A DNA stretch of 64,000 nt. Source: Aldehydirespirator sp965116195. GTDB taxonomy: Bacteria > Actinomycetota > Acidimicrobiia > Acidimicrobiales > Aldehydirespiratoraceae. Below the pieces are notes generated by a model. It saw only the letters and a list, made by a program, of their open reading frames with translations, did no database searches and was not told the DNA's origin. Location of the stretch: NCBI GenBank assembly GCA_965116195.1, contig OZ220491.1, positions 3,348,001 through 3,412,000 of the forward strand, given 5' to 3'. How positions within the stretch are numbered: the first letter of the stretch is position 1; every line of letters begins with the position of its first letter. Of this stretch, positions 30,969 through 40,077 are shown one piece after another. The translations under genes were made by a program, and so were the position numbers.

Positions 30969-32064
30969 GTGGAGCCCAGACTGATTGAACTGGCGAGAGT
31001 CGGGGCAGGGCTGACCCAAGGGCAACTGGCGCGTAAACTCGGCAAGACTCAGCCGTTCGTGTCACAAGTCGAACAAGGTGTCAAGGAGATTCCTTCCGAT
31101 CTGCTCCATCGTTGGTGCGAAGCCTGCGATATTCCCGAGTCTTTCTGAGGTCCAGCCGTCTCCCGCTCGACGATTCTGTTGTGGCGGCGATGCACAGGAA
31201 GATGAAGACTCTTCCGGCGAAGCCTCATAACTTGGCAAACGCTCAGGTCAAGATGCGAGTTCTTGAGATAGACGCTCTATTCGCCGAAATTGAGGTCGTG
31301 CCGTCTCTCGAAGTGCCGAGGGTTCCTGTCGGAACTGGCCCCGCCGACGCGGCCAACTATCTCCGAAAGCACTGGCGTGTTCCTTTGGGGCCGATGCCGA
31401 ACCTTGTCAGAGTTCTTGAGAGCGCGGCGATCCCAGTCGTGCTCATGGATTGCTTACACCCGAAGCAGTCGGCCACATCCCACCCGGGCAGATGGTGCGA
31501 CTGGGTGGTCACACTCAACAACTCACACCCGGCTAGCCGGAGGCGTTTCACGGTGGCACACGAACTGGGCCACATAGTGCTGAACCACGATACGGTTGTG
31601 TTGACCGACGATTTTGAGCGCTCAGATCTTGAGGCGCAAGCGGACGCTTTTGCCGCTGAATTTCTCATGCCGGAAGCCGATGCTCGTCGCGAGCTTCGCT
31701 CCGTGAATTCAGACGGCTTGTGTTCCTCAAACAACGCTGGAACGTTTCAATTGCTTTCCTTATAAGAAGAGCCTTGGATGTCGGCGCGGTCAGCTACGAG
31801 CAGCGCAGATGCCTTGAGATTGAACTCAGCACACAACCTGGTGGTCGGACCCGGGAGCCGGCAGAATTCGAAGTTGAAGAGCCGAGCCTTGTCCGCACAA
31901 TGATTGAGGCACTCGAAAGTGCTGGAATGTCCAAGGTGCAGATCGCAGATCTAGCCGGGATGACCGAGCGTCGCCTGCGCACTGTCTACTTGCGCGAAAA
32001 GGGCCACCTGAGGCCTATAGAAGGCGGGCACCGTGTCGTTGTTGAGTTGCCACCTGCACTGTGA
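30969..32064 (+). pseudogene. XRE HTH - ImmA/IrrE peptidase regulator, broken by two frameshifts
   Basis: Three consecutive pieces rebuild one protein of about 365 residues. From the GTG at 30969, the HTH domain reads LARVGAGLTQGQLARKLGKT and then SQVEQGVKEIP, and stops at TGA 31147. In the next frame SFLRSSRLPLDDSVV and the zinc-peptidase motif RRFTVAHELGHIVLNHD (HExxH variant HELGH) run to about 31720. In the third frame VFLKQRWNVSIAFLIRRALDV and the C-terminal domain run to 32064. Intact relatives regulate prophages, toxin-antitoxin loci or mobile elements by cleaving or binding repressors. The two shifts and the adjacent IS relic indicate decay. A sequencing error at each point is the alternative. 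Confidence 0.75.
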
Positions 32065-32276
32065 CACCGAGGGAGCCTTTCGGCGGATTGGGCTTACTGG
32101 CGGATTTGACGTCTGATCTTGCCTGGTTTGCATGTCCGTGTGACGATCAGGTTGATTCTGGGTGCCCCGACCATCTTGGGCTTGACGCGCTGAGGAGTTG
32201 CTCGGTGGATGCCGGAGTACCCCGGTGACTTGGCAGATGCACACTGTCGGTGTGAGGGTCGGGTAGAGTCGGTGTC

Positions 32277-33110
32277 ATGGAATGGACACCTGATGCCGGT
32301 GAACAGAACCCGTTCTGGCCCGGCCATGCTGAAAGACGTGGACCCAGGTGGACTCCCATCTTCATCGCCGGTGGTGTGGTGATCGTGGTTGTGGGACTGT
32401 TGATCTGGTGGCTGGTCCGAGATGATGATGACGACACAGCCTCGTCAAGTGACGAAACAGAGCAGACCGACACACAGGCAGGGTCGAATGGCGATGGTGA
32501 GGCGGAACAGACAGATCCCGCAGACAGCGCCACCACCACAGCACCAACGACCTCCACCACCACAACAACCACAACAACGACCACCACTACCTCCGTTCCG
32601 TTGACGACAACGACCTTCACCATTGAGCCGCCCGAGAATCCGAACGAGTTCGGCCCTGCAACACTGAGCGCAAGCTCAACGCTGTCAACTGTCGGGCTTG
32701 ACACGGTTCAGTTCGGCATGACGGTTGCAGCAGCACAGGAGGCCGCCGGGACAGTGCTTGTCCCGATAGAGGCCATCGGGTCGTGCTATCACGTTGCGCC
32801 TTTTGAAGCGCCGGAAGGGATCGTCTTTCTGGTGTCCGAGAGCACCATCGAACGTGTTGACATCAACAGCGGGCCGATAACCACTCGCTCCGGCGTGGGC
32901 ATCGGTTCCCCCGAGTCAATGATCACCGACCTGTTCGGAGACTCCATTGAGCGTGAAGTTCGAACCGACGGCACCGTTGATCTGGTATTCGTGCCGAGCG
33001 ATCCCGGTGATCGGAATTATCGCGTGGTGTTCAACGTCCTTGACGGGGTCGTCCGCACCATGAAAGCGGGACGCATACCGCAAGTGCTGTCCGACACCGG
33101 CTGCGAATAG
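32277..33110 (+). CDS. Membrane-anchored protein with Thr-rich linker
   Basis: Protein of 277 residues. A short cytoplasmic start is followed by one membrane helix (TPIFIAGGVVIVVVGLLIWWL, about 27-47), an acidic then Thr-only linker (about 85-115), and a beta-rich extracellular domain of about 150 residues (STLSTVGLDTVQFGMTVAAA to the C-terminal TGCE) with two Cys. Many acidimicrobial surface proteins share this layout. The repeated F-G-M-T and G-I-G-S-P-E phrases suggest an internally repeated sensor-like domain. The function is unknown. Confidence 0.7.
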   Translation: MEWTPDAGEQNPFWPGHAERRGPRWTPIFIAGGVVIVVVGLLIWWLVRDDDDDTASSSDETEQTDTQAGSNGDGEAEQTDPADSATTTAPTTSTTTTTTTTTTTTSVPLTTTTFTIEPPENPNEFGPATLSASSTLSTVGLDTVQFGMTVAAAQEAAGTVLVPIEAIGSCYHVAPFEAPEGIVFLVSESTIERVDINSGPITTRSGVGIGSPESMITDLFGDSIEREVRTDGTVDLVFVPSDPGDRNYRVVFNVLDGVVRTMKAGRIPQVLSDTGCE

Positions 33111-33189
33111 CGAGCCAGATCACGGGCAGCCGTACGAAACTTCGTCTGCCCCCCGAAGGTCACCGGGTCAATTGAGGACTGGGTTCGGC

Positions 33190-33870
33190 TCAGTTTTCAA
33201 GATCGGCAAGGCTCTGGATACCGGGTAACTCGCGAAGGTACTCGGAGCACATGGCTTCAACCTCTCCCAGTCCGACCTCCTGACCTTCACCCGTGTCCAG
33301 GTCAAGTTCCCGAACGAAGCGCACGGAGGACGCTTTGACGATGTCGTCTTGATGGTAGATGTCAAGAGGCCCGTCCAGCGCTGATTCCACCAGCGTGCCG
33401 TCCCCCAGTCGTACCCCGATGTAAGGGTCGGCTACGAAAGCCTGTAGGTAGAGTTCGAGAAGTTCACCTGTGGAAGGATCCTTGGCGGCCCCCAAGACCA
33501 GAATCTGGTCAGGGTCAGGCGCATAGCAGGTCGCCGCAAAGTTGAAGACCGTGTCACTCATTGTCACCTTCGCTGTTGAGGCTGCTTGATCGGGTGACGA
33601 CGGGCTGGTTGTGGTGACCGTTGGCGAGGCTACGAGTTCTGTTTCGCTGATCACACCGTCATCCACGGAGGCGCATCCACCAAGCAGCAGCACCACCGCA
33701 ACTGCCGCAAGTCGGCCGCTCCTTTGAGATACCCCTTTGCCTGGTCTGGTTTGCCCAGGAAGTAGCACCGCAGGACAAGCGTGGTCACTGCCTGCTGACA
33801 CAGCCTCCTTGCCTGGCCTGGTCTGCCCGAGCGGTAATGCTGCTGCAAGAGCCACAAGTCGGGGTGCCAT
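33190..33870 (-). CDS. Predicted lipoprotein
   Basis: The lipobox segment RLAAVAVVLLLGGCAS is clear, with the mature part of about 150 residues after it (TMSDTVFNFAATCYAPDPDQ and onward). The start is uncertain. ATG 33870 (MAPRLVALAAALPLGQ) gives 226 residues but a long n-region that contains a duplicated phrase (LPLGQTRPGKE / LLPGQTRPGKG). The duplication at DNA level (TTGCCTGG-CTGGT-TGCCC) again sits at the gene's 5' end. The family is unknown. Confidence 0.6.
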   Translation of the reverse strand: MAPRLVALAAALPLGQTRPGKEAVSAGSDHACPAVLLPGQTRPGKGVSQRSGRLAAVAVVLLLGGCASVDDGVISETELVASPTVTTTSPSSPDQAASTAKVTMSDTVFNFAATCYAPDPDQILVLGAAKDPSTGELLELYLQAFVADPYIGVRLGDGTLVESALDGPLDIYHQDDIVKASSVRFVRELDLDTGEGQEVGLGEVEAMCSEYLRELPGIQSLADLEN

Positions 33871-34112
33871 CAGTCCGGCCACGTCGGTGGCAGTGGATCC
33901 AGGGAAGTTCGTGGGCGCATGTGTTGACTGTATGTGGGTTGCTGGTGTTGTAGGCGTCGATGGGTGCATGCTTGACGAGTGGCAACTAGCACCGGATATC
34001 TGGAACCAGTGGGTTGCTGGTGTTGTGGGCGCTGGTGGTGCATGTCCGGTGTTGCCGGTGTTGGAGGCGTTGATGGGTGTATGTCTGGTGTTGTGGGCGC
34101 TAGCTTTGTCGG
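33871..34112. repeat. Degenerate direct repeats in a divergent intergenic region
   Basis: GGGTTGCTGGTGTTGT occurs twice (about 33936 and 34011), and GTTG-GGCGTTGATGGGTG or GTCGATGGGTGCATG variants follow each. No gene is supported. It lies between the lipoprotein gene and the small membrane protein gene. Confidence 0.6.
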
Positions 34113-34301
34113 GTGGCTTCCCAACGTGAGGTACGCAAACGCCGGGTGCAGGCCGAGAAAGCGGCGGCAAGCCGCCCCCGTCGGGGTATGAAGTCGGGTC
34201 GTGGCGGCCTGCGCCGCACCCTGGTGGGGTTGGTTGCTGTCATCGTTGTGGTGATGATGGTGGCATCGCTGGCGGTGGGCATTTTTGCGTCAGGAATATA
34301 G
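34113..34301 (+). CDS. Small basic membrane protein
   Basis: GTG start and 62 residues: a basic N terminus (REVRKRRVQAEKAAASRPRR) and one C-terminal membrane helix (LVGLVAVIVVVMMVASLAVG). It ends 23 bases before the cyclophilin gene, whose N terminus has a similar R-K-rich plus helix design. The two are probably co-transcribed. The function is unknown. Confidence 0.55.
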   Translation: MASQREVRKRRVQAEKAAASRPRRGMKSGRGGLRRTLVGLVAVIVVVMMVASLAVGIFASGI

Positions 34302-34324
34302 GACCAAGGCAGACGGAGGACTGA

Positions 34325-35365
34325 ATGAGCACAGAGAAGCGTCAACGCCAGCGCGAGAACCGTCGTCTTCGCTTGGAAGCCGACGCAGCTGCTGCCAAGC
34401 AACAGGCCAACCGCAGGCGGGTGAAGCTGATCGGCTCTGCTGCTGTGGTCGTGGCTGTCGTGTTGGCTGTGCTGGCCTGGGTACAGAGCCGGGACAACTC
34501 CGAGACGGTGACAGACGAACCAGATCCCGTCAGCACTGTGCCCAATGACGCAACCGCCGAACCCCTGGACGACATTGAGCCCCTTGACGACATCAATGAG
34601 GCAACCGCCGAACTTGAGCAATCGGAGGAGACTGCCGATTTTGACACCAACGAGTCTGAGGACATCACACCTGAGAACAGCACATCTGACGAAACCAGAG
34701 AGGAAACTGCTGTGAATGACACCATGACCAACGACGCTGTGCCGGATGGTTGCCCCGACCCGGCTGGGGGTAACGAGCGGATCATCGACTTTGACGGGCC
34801 TCAGCCCATGTGCATCGACGTTGAAGCCAGCTACACCGCCGTGTTTGACACGAGCGAGGGCGAGATGCGCTTTGACCTGACGGCGGACAACACACCGTTG
34901 ACCGTGAACAATTTCGTGACTCTGGCCCGTTGGGGCTATTACGACGGCACCAGACTGTTCCGCACCGATCCGTCGATTGACATCATTCAGGGCGGCTCGC
35001 CCCACACGAACAGTGCCTCGGATCCCGGGCCTGGCTACAACATCCCGGATGAGCCGCCCTTTGAGACCAACGCCAGCGGTGCGCTGGTCGGGCCGTATCG
35101 CTACCAGCCCGGCCAACTTGTGATGGCCCGCTCGGCAGGCCCCGACTCCGGCAGCGCTCAGTTCTTCATCACCACCGGTCCGAACGCATCGGCGTTGGAC
35201 TCGCAGGGAACCTACGTGGTGTTCGGCCAGACTGACGATGCAGGGCTTGAAGTGGCCCGGTCGATCATGGGCCTGCATGTTGCCACCGGAAGTATGGGCG
35301 GAGCCCCGTCAAGAGATGTCACCGTGAACTCCGTCACCATCGAACAATCATCCAACATCGGGTGA
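34325..35365 (+). CDS. Membrane-anchored cyclophilin-type peptidyl-prolyl cis-trans isomerase
   Basis: Protein of 346 residues. It has a basic N terminus, a membrane helix (LIGSAAVVVAVVLAVLAWV), an acidic linker containing a duplicated EPLDDIEPLDDIN segment, and a cyclophilin domain (about 170-340). The domain includes MRFDLTADNTPLTVNNFVTLAR, GYYDGTRLFRT, YNIPDEPPFE, GQLVMARSAGPDSGSAQFFI and TYVVFGQT. The F-F-I-T and R-F-type positions of the active site are largely present. It acts outside the membrane on prolyl bonds of exported proteins. Confidence 0.88.
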   Translation: MSTEKRQRQRENRRLRLEADAAAAKQQANRRRVKLIGSAAVVVAVVLAVLAWVQSRDNSETVTDEPDPVSTVPNDATAEPLDDIEPLDDINEATAELEQSEETADFDTNESEDITPENSTSDETREETAVNDTMTNDAVPDGCPDPAGGNERIIDFDGPQPMCIDVEASYTAVFDTSEGEMRFDLTADNTPLTVNNFVTLARWGYYDGTRLFRTDPSIDIIQGGSPHTNSASDPGPGYNIPDEPPFETNASGALVGPYRYQPGQLVMARSAGPDSGSAQFFITTGPNASALDSQGTYVVFGQTDDAGLEVARSIMGLHVATGSMGGAPSRDVTVNSVTIEQSSNIG

Positions 35366-35461
35366 GTTCACTTCACTGATCAGATACGGGTTTGGAAGCT
35401 ACCGAATCCGTGGTGGCGAGACATGAAGCATTGTGTCGAGACATGAAGCGTTGTGTTCTGC

Positions 35462-35767
35462 TCAGGCCCAGCCGCCATAACTCTGACGGCGACGCCAGGG
35501 TCTTCCGGCGTAGCGCCAGCGAGTCTGTGACCACAATGCAGCAGTGGGTGGCGACACCGTTTGTGGCTGGAGTTGCGGCCACAGAGTCACCAGAGCAACC
35601 ATGATGGCGTGACGCTCATCGGGGGACGGTTCGGGTGAGATGGAGGCGATTGTTGCCCCGTCCGGCAGGCTCGGCATAATCAAGGAGCCTGCGGTGTTCT
35701 TGCCAGCGGTGGCGTAATCTGTGGTCTTTGCGTAATCTGTGGTCTTGATCTGTGCCGTGTCGTTCAC
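35462..35767 (-). CDS. Acyl-CoA carboxylase epsilon subunit-like protein
   Basis: GTG at 35767 overlaps the stop of the carboxylase beta gene (GTGA). The 101-residue product has the AccE-type ISPEPSPDERHAIMVALVTL segment and ends W-R-Y-A-G-R-P-W-R-R-R, as epsilon subunits of actinobacterial acyl-CoA carboxylases do. Residues 8-18 (KTTDYAKTTDYA) come from a 15-bp duplication near the start. AccE stabilises the alpha-beta carboxylase complex. The alpha subunit is not in this window. Confidence 0.7.
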   Translation of the reverse strand: MNDTAQIKTTDYAKTTDYATAGKNTAGSLIMPSLPDGATIASISPEPSPDERHAIMVALVTLWPQLQPQTVSPPTAALWSQTRWRYAGRPWRRRQSYGGWA

Positions 35768-37305
35768 AGTGGGACATTTCCATGCTTGCGTTCAGGGATC
35801 TCTTCGCGCTTGGACTCCAACATCTTCAGACCTGCCACCACCATTCGACGGGTCTGCGACGGTTCAATCACCTCGTCCACATAACCACGCTCGGCAGCGA
35901 TATACGGGTTGGCGAGTCGCTGCGTGTAGTCATCAACCAACTCCCGGCGGCGCTTCACAGGATCGGCAGCGGCAGCAAGCTCGCGCCGGTGAATGATCTC
36001 CACCGCACCCTGAGGCCCCATCACCGCGATCTCAGCAGAGGGCCAGGCAAACGACAGGTCAGAACCCACCCCTTTTGAGTCCATCACCACGTAGGCACCG
36101 CCGTAGGCCTTGCGGGTGATCACCGAGACACGCGGTACGGTCGCCTCGCAGTAGGCGTACAGCAACTTGGCACCATGGCGGATAATGCCGCCGTGTTCTT
36201 GGTCAATTCCAGGCAAGAAGCCGGGCACATCCACAAAAGTGACCAGAGGCATGTTGAAAGCATCGCAAGTGCGTACAAATCGAGCGGCCTTCTCGGCTGA
36301 GTCGATGTCAAGCACGCCCGCCAAAACTGTCGGCTGGTTGCCGACAACACCCACCGAGCGTCCGTCAAGTCGTGCAAACCCGCACACGATGCTGCGGCCC
36401 CAAGCTGCGTGATACTCAAAGAAGTCACCGTCATCAACCACCTCGGTCACAACGTCTTTCATGTCGTAGGGGACATTGGGGCTGTCGGGCAAAAGCGTGT
36501 TGAGCGCCGGGCATTCCCGGTCGGGATCGTCCGCCGACTTGTACACCGGTGCCTGCTCCAGGTTGTTGGAGGGCAAAAACGACAACAACGCCTTGACGTC
36601 GTCAAGCACCTCCTGCTCTGTGGCGGCCACGAAGGTGGCAACGCCGGACTTGGTGCTGTGGCTGATGGCACCTCCGAGCTCCTCGAGAGTTACATCCTCG
36701 CCGGTGACGGTCTTGACCACGTCGGGGCCGGTGATGAACATGTGTGATTTGGAGCGAACCATGAAGATGAAGTCGGTCATCGCGGGGCTGTAGACGGCAC
36801 CACCCGCACAGGGCCCCAATATCACGCTGATCTGCGGGATCACGCCCGATGCCTGCACATTGCGGTAGAAGATGCCGCCGTAGCCGTCCAGCGACACCAC
36901 GCCTTCCTGGATGCGGGCTCCGGCACCGTCATTGAGTCCGATCATCGGGGCTCCGGTGGAGACCGCAAGGTCCATCACCTTGTGGAGCTTCTCGGCAAAT
37001 ACCTCTCCGAGTGCTCCGCCCATGACGGTGAAGTCTTGGGCAAACACGAACACCTTGCGACCGTCCACTGTGCCCCAGCCGGTGATCACGCCATCTGTGT
37101 AGGGCCGGTCCTGCAGGCCGGCCTCGTGAGCGCGATGACGGGCCAGCATGTCAAGCTCGTGGAAGGAGCCGTCGTCCAGCAGATAGTCGAGACGTTCTCG
37201 GGCCAACATCTTGCCCTTGTCGTGTTGGCGCTGCACCGCTCTCGGCGGTCCCGCTGCCAGTGCTTCAGCATGGCGGAGCCGCAGATCCTCGAGTTTGGCC
37301 TGCAT
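35764..37305 (-). CDS. Acyl-CoA (probably propionyl-CoA) carboxylase beta subunit
   Basis: Protein of 513 residues with the carboxyltransferase fold: MLARERLDYLLDDGSFHELD, GLNDGAGARIQEGVVSLDGYG (first oxyanion region), LGPCAGGAVYSPAMTDF, FVDVPGFLPGIDQEHGGIIRHGAKL, and ITRKAYGGAYVVMDSK (second oxyanion region). It carboxylates propionyl-CoA or acetyl-CoA from biotin, feeding the methylmalonyl-CoA route. The epimerase gene at 42499 belongs to the same route. The ATG at 37305 (MQAKLEDLRL) was chosen as start. In-frame codons up to 37347 lack a ribosome site. Confidence 0.92.
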   Translation of the reverse strand: MQAKLEDLRLRHAEALAAGPPRAVQRQHDKGKMLARERLDYLLDDGSFHELDMLARHRAHEAGLQDRPYTDGVITGWGTVDGRKVFVFAQDFTVMGGALGEVFAEKLHKVMDLAVSTGAPMIGLNDGAGARIQEGVVSLDGYGGIFYRNVQASGVIPQISVILGPCAGGAVYSPAMTDFIFMVRSKSHMFITGPDVVKTVTGEDVTLEELGGAISHSTKSGVATFVAATEQEVLDDVKALLSFLPSNNLEQAPVYKSADDPDRECPALNTLLPDSPNVPYDMKDVVTEVVDDGDFFEYHAAWGRSIVCGFARLDGRSVGVVGNQPTVLAGVLDIDSAEKAARFVRTCDAFNMPLVTFVDVPGFLPGIDQEHGGIIRHGAKLLYAYCEATVPRVSVITRKAYGGAYVVMDSKGVGSDLSFAWPSAEIAVMGPQGAVEIIHRRELAAAADPVKRRRELVDDYTQRLANPYIAAERGYVDEVIEPSQTRRMVVAGLKMLESKREEIPERKHGNVPL

Positions 37306-37625
37306 GGAGGTGATTGTCACAACGTGGGAGGCTACCGCAGCCAACATCGTGCAGGGTGCTCGGCACCACTCCAGTTCCGGCGAATCGGGACATCACCGGT
37401 GACCGGGATGCCGGGTCAAGGCGACCGGCCTCGGTCTCGGCCTGCCTGCCACCACCGGCGTGTGGCGCGTAATGACAGGTGGTCATAACAATGATGGAAC
37501 AAACAGTTGACATGACACTGATTGTCAGGTAGTGTCTTGGATGACCTCGCCGCCGGGTCCATCGGCAGCCATCATCATCAACCCAACGTCGCTTAAACAG
37601 CGCCGAGGACCCCAAGCGAGGCAAC

Positions 37626-38231
37626 ATGACCTTTCCGGCCCATCCCCCCACAGTAAAGGCGGCTCAACTGATGGCAGGCACCGACACACCTGATCCGGCA
37701 ACGGCACCGGACGGCACGACGACATCTGATGGAACGGCTGTTCGGGCCACATCGGTCGCAGAAGCCAATATCGGGCGTCGCTTTCTGCATCAACTCAGCG
37801 AGAACCCTCTTCAGTCGTTGTTCGGCGCAGTCCTCATCGCCGTGCTCACCTTCGCGCTGGCCGGCACGAACGACAGATTTGGTGATATCAGCGACCGCTT
37901 CGGTGATGTCTACGGGCGGTTTGACGACCAGAACATGTCCATCAGGTGGGAGTTTGAGAACGTGAACGCGCGACTTGATGACCTCAACAACAGGGTTGAC
38001 GCGAATTCCAACGCCATCATCCGCCTCGAGGACAAGGTGGATTCCCGCTTCGACAAGGTTGATGAACGTTTTGACAAGGTGGATGAACGTTTCGACAAGG
38101 TGGATGAACGCTTTGCGACGATGGATGTCCGCTTTCAGGCGATTGAGGCAAGTGTTGCCGAGATCAAAATCAGTCTTGCCGCTCTGGTCACGGCGCTTGA
38201 CGTGAGCGAGCAGGTGGATGTGACACCCTGA
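37626..38231 (+). CDS. Membrane-anchored coiled-coil protein with short repeats
   Basis: ATG at 37626 with GAGG five bases upstream gives 201 residues. One membrane helix (LQSLFGAVLIAVLTFALAG, about 60-78) is followed by repeats of F-G/D-x-x-x-x-R-F. These turn into DKVDERF units three times in a row (21-bp DNA repeat, about 38057-38110). The rest is a predicted coiled coil ending QAIEASVAEIKISLAALVTAL. It resembles the small protein at 17147 in layout. The role is unknown. Confidence 0.7.
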   Translation: MTFPAHPPTVKAAQLMAGTDTPDPATAPDGTTTSDGTAVRATSVAEANIGRRFLHQLSENPLQSLFGAVLIAVLTFALAGTNDRFGDISDRFGDVYGRFDDQNMSIRWEFENVNARLDDLNNRVDANSNAIIRLEDKVDSRFDKVDERFDKVDERFDKVDERFATMDVRFQAIEASVAEIKISLAALVTALDVSEQVDVTP

Positions 38232-38446
38232 GGCCCGGGTTGTCATCACAGGGCGAACCGCTGATCCCGGCCTGGTCTTGATGTGCAGGCCCGCCCTCCA
38301 CAGGGTTACCTGCGCGAGGTCTGGCTACCGCGGAAAGCGCAAGGTCTGGTTACTACCGTCGGAAAGCGCAAGGTCTGGTTACTAAACCGCAGAAAGCGCA
38401 AGGTTTGGTTACTACCGCGGAAAGCGCAAGGTGTGGTTACTGCCGC
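38232..38446 (-). repeat. About 29-bp repeat derived from the epoxide hydrolase stop region
   Basis: Four units of GGAAAGCGCAAGGT(C/T)TGGTTACT lie between about 38325 and 38446. On the minus strand they read AGTAACCA-ACCTTGCGCTTTC with CCGCGGTAGTAACC, which mirrors the gene's own end (CTGCGGCAGTAACC at 38437-38450). The array lies just downstream of the stop and seems to be copies of the gene end. Confidence 0.85.
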
Positions 38447-39579
38447 AGAAACTTGAAGGCTGCGCGCATTTCGCTGACAAAGAGTTCAGGCTGCTCGAAG
38501 GCGGCGAAGTGTCCGCCGATGTCAGGTTCGTTCCAGTAGCGGATGTCGGGGTAGCGCTTCTCGGCCCAGCGACGGCTGGCTCGAATCACCTCATTGGGGA
38601 AGACACTGCATGCCGTTGGCACCTCAACCGTGCCGGAGCCGAAGTTGGCGAAGCTCTCCCAGTAGAGACGGGCCGACGAAGCCCCGGTGGCCGTGAACCA
38701 GTAGAGCGACACATTGTCCAGCAGTTGGTCGCGGCTGTAGTAGTCCTCCGGGTGGGCGTTGCGATCAGTCCATGACCAGAACTTCTCCAAGATCCATGCC
38801 GCCAGTCCCACCGGTGAGTCCACCAGGCTGTAGCCGATGGTCTGGGGTCGGCTTGACTGCTGCTTGGAGTAGCCCGAGTCCCACTTGTCGTAGTAGCCCA
38901 GCGCGTCAAGGGAGGCCTGCTCTTTTGCCGTCAGGTCATGCATTGACTCCTTGGTGGGCCCGGCGACCGGCATGTTGGTGTGGATTGCCTGGCACCTTCC
39001 CAGGTTCTGCATGCCGATCTGGGTTGTGACGGCGGATCCCCAGTCACCGCCCTGGGCCACATAGCTGTCATAGCCAAGCCGTCCCATCAAGGAGTCCCAC
39101 ATGGTCGCGATGCGCTCAACGCCGGTACCCGGAGTGGACGGTTTGGCGCTGAAGCCGTAACCGGGCAACGACGGCAGCACCAGATGAAACGCCTCAGCAG
39201 ATTCGCCGCCGTGGGACAGTGGGTCAACCAGAGGGTCGATCACCTTGGTGAATTCCAACACCGATCCAGGCCAGCCGTGGGTGACGATCATCGGCAGAGC
39301 ATCGTCATGGCGCGAGCGGATGTGTTGAAAGTGGACATCCAGACCGTCGATTTCGGTGATGAAATTGGGCTTGGAGTTGATGGCGGCCTCGCAGACACGC
39401 CAGTCGTGGTCACTGCTCCAGTACTCGCACACCTCCTTGAGATAGGCGAGTGGTATCCCCTGTGACCAGTCAGTGACAACCTCGGCCTCGGGCCAGCGTG
39501 TGCGTGCCAGACGTAACTTGAGGTCGTTGATGTCGTCGTCTGCAACAGCGACGGTAAAGGGACGGATCTCGTTGCTCAT
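38437..39579 (-). CDS. Epoxide hydrolase (EHN family, alpha/beta hydrolase)
   Basis: Protein of 380 residues. The N-terminal EHN domain (IRPFTVAVADDDINDLKLRL; RWPEAEVVTDWSQGIPLAYL) is followed by the hydrolase core with THGWPGSVLEF (oxyanion HGWP), YVAQGGDWGSAVTTQIG (nucleophile Asp in GGDWG), ligand-side tyrosines (SLYWFTATGASSARLYWE) and the C-terminal GGHFAAFEQPEL with the catalytic His. It opens epoxides by water addition in the cytoplasm. The ATG at 39579 (MSNEIRPF) was chosen. An in-frame ATG at 39597 next to the repeat is possible. Confidence 0.88.
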   Translation of the reverse strand: MSNEIRPFTVAVADDDINDLKLRLARTRWPEAEVVTDWSQGIPLAYLKEVCEYWSSDHDWRVCEAAINSKPNFITEIDGLDVHFQHIRSRHDDALPMIVTHGWPGSVLEFTKVIDPLVDPLSHGGESAEAFHLVLPSLPGYGFSAKPSTPGTGVERIATMWDSLMGRLGYDSYVAQGGDWGSAVTTQIGMQNLGRCQAIHTNMPVAGPTKESMHDLTAKEQASLDALGYYDKWDSGYSKQQSSRPQTIGYSLVDSPVGLAAWILEKFWSWTDRNAHPEDYYSRDQLLDNVSLYWFTATGASSARLYWESFANFGSGTVEVPTACSVFPNEVIRASRRWAEKRYPDIRYWNEPDIGGHFAAFEQPELFVSEMRAAFKFLRQ

Positions 39580-39600
39580 ATTCGCCATCGTAGGCATCAC

Positions 39601-39880
39601 TTCGGTTGACGAAGCGAAGTTGGTGGCACGTTCCTGCCAGATACTCGCCGATTGTAGGTGTAAGTTCCGCGACTAAGCGAAGTTGGTGGCACGTTCCTGC
39701 CAGATACTCGCCGATTGTAGGTGTCAGTTCCGCGACGAAGTGAAGTTGGTGGTACGTTCCTGCCAGGTACTCGCCAATTTTTGGCATCAGTTCCGCGACT
39801 AAGCGAAGTTGGTGGCACGTTCCTGCCAGGTACTCGTCAATTTTAGGTGTCAGTTCCGCGACTAAGCGAACTCGGCCATG
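39601..39880 (-). repeat. 63-bp tandem repeat upstream of the epoxide hydrolase, over four copies
   Basis: GCGAAGTTGGTGG(C/T)ACGTTCC recurs at 39614, 39677, 39740 and 39803, with a fifth partial copy at 39866, period 63. On the minus strand one unit contains CTGATGCCAAAAATTGGCGAGTA, which resembles the gene's own start (GTGATGCCTACGATGGCGAATA). The unit thus seems derived from the start region of the gene. Because 63 is divisible by three there is no stop/start ladder here. Confidence 0.9.
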
Positions 39881-40077
39881 CGGCGGCTTTGCTGACTGAT
39901 GGAACTCAGGTGGCCACCGGCGACTTCATGGCGGTGTGGCTTGATCAGAGTAATGAGTCTGGATGTGCGTTATGAGAATGCGTGTGGTCGCGTGTCCCAT
40001 TGGGAAAAGATGTGGCTTGATCAGAGGAATGAGTCTGGATGTGCGTGCATGTGCTGTCAGCCCCGTCGTCTAGGCTT
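39881..40077. repeat. Duplicated segment upstream of the ligase gene
   Basis: TGTGGCTTGATCAGAGTAAT with GAGTCTGGATGTGCGT occurs at about 39935, and again at about 40011 with GAGGAAT, 76 bases apart. The second copy ends about 30 bases before the ATG of the DNA ligase gene. The promoter is probably in or next to these copies. Confidence 0.75.

Noticed and set aside
39470..39818. Minus-strand frames with GTCHQLRLVAELTPTIGEYLA repeats ahead of the epoxide hydrolase
   Set aside because: Out of frame with the enzyme, and only the 63-bp repeat keeps them open.
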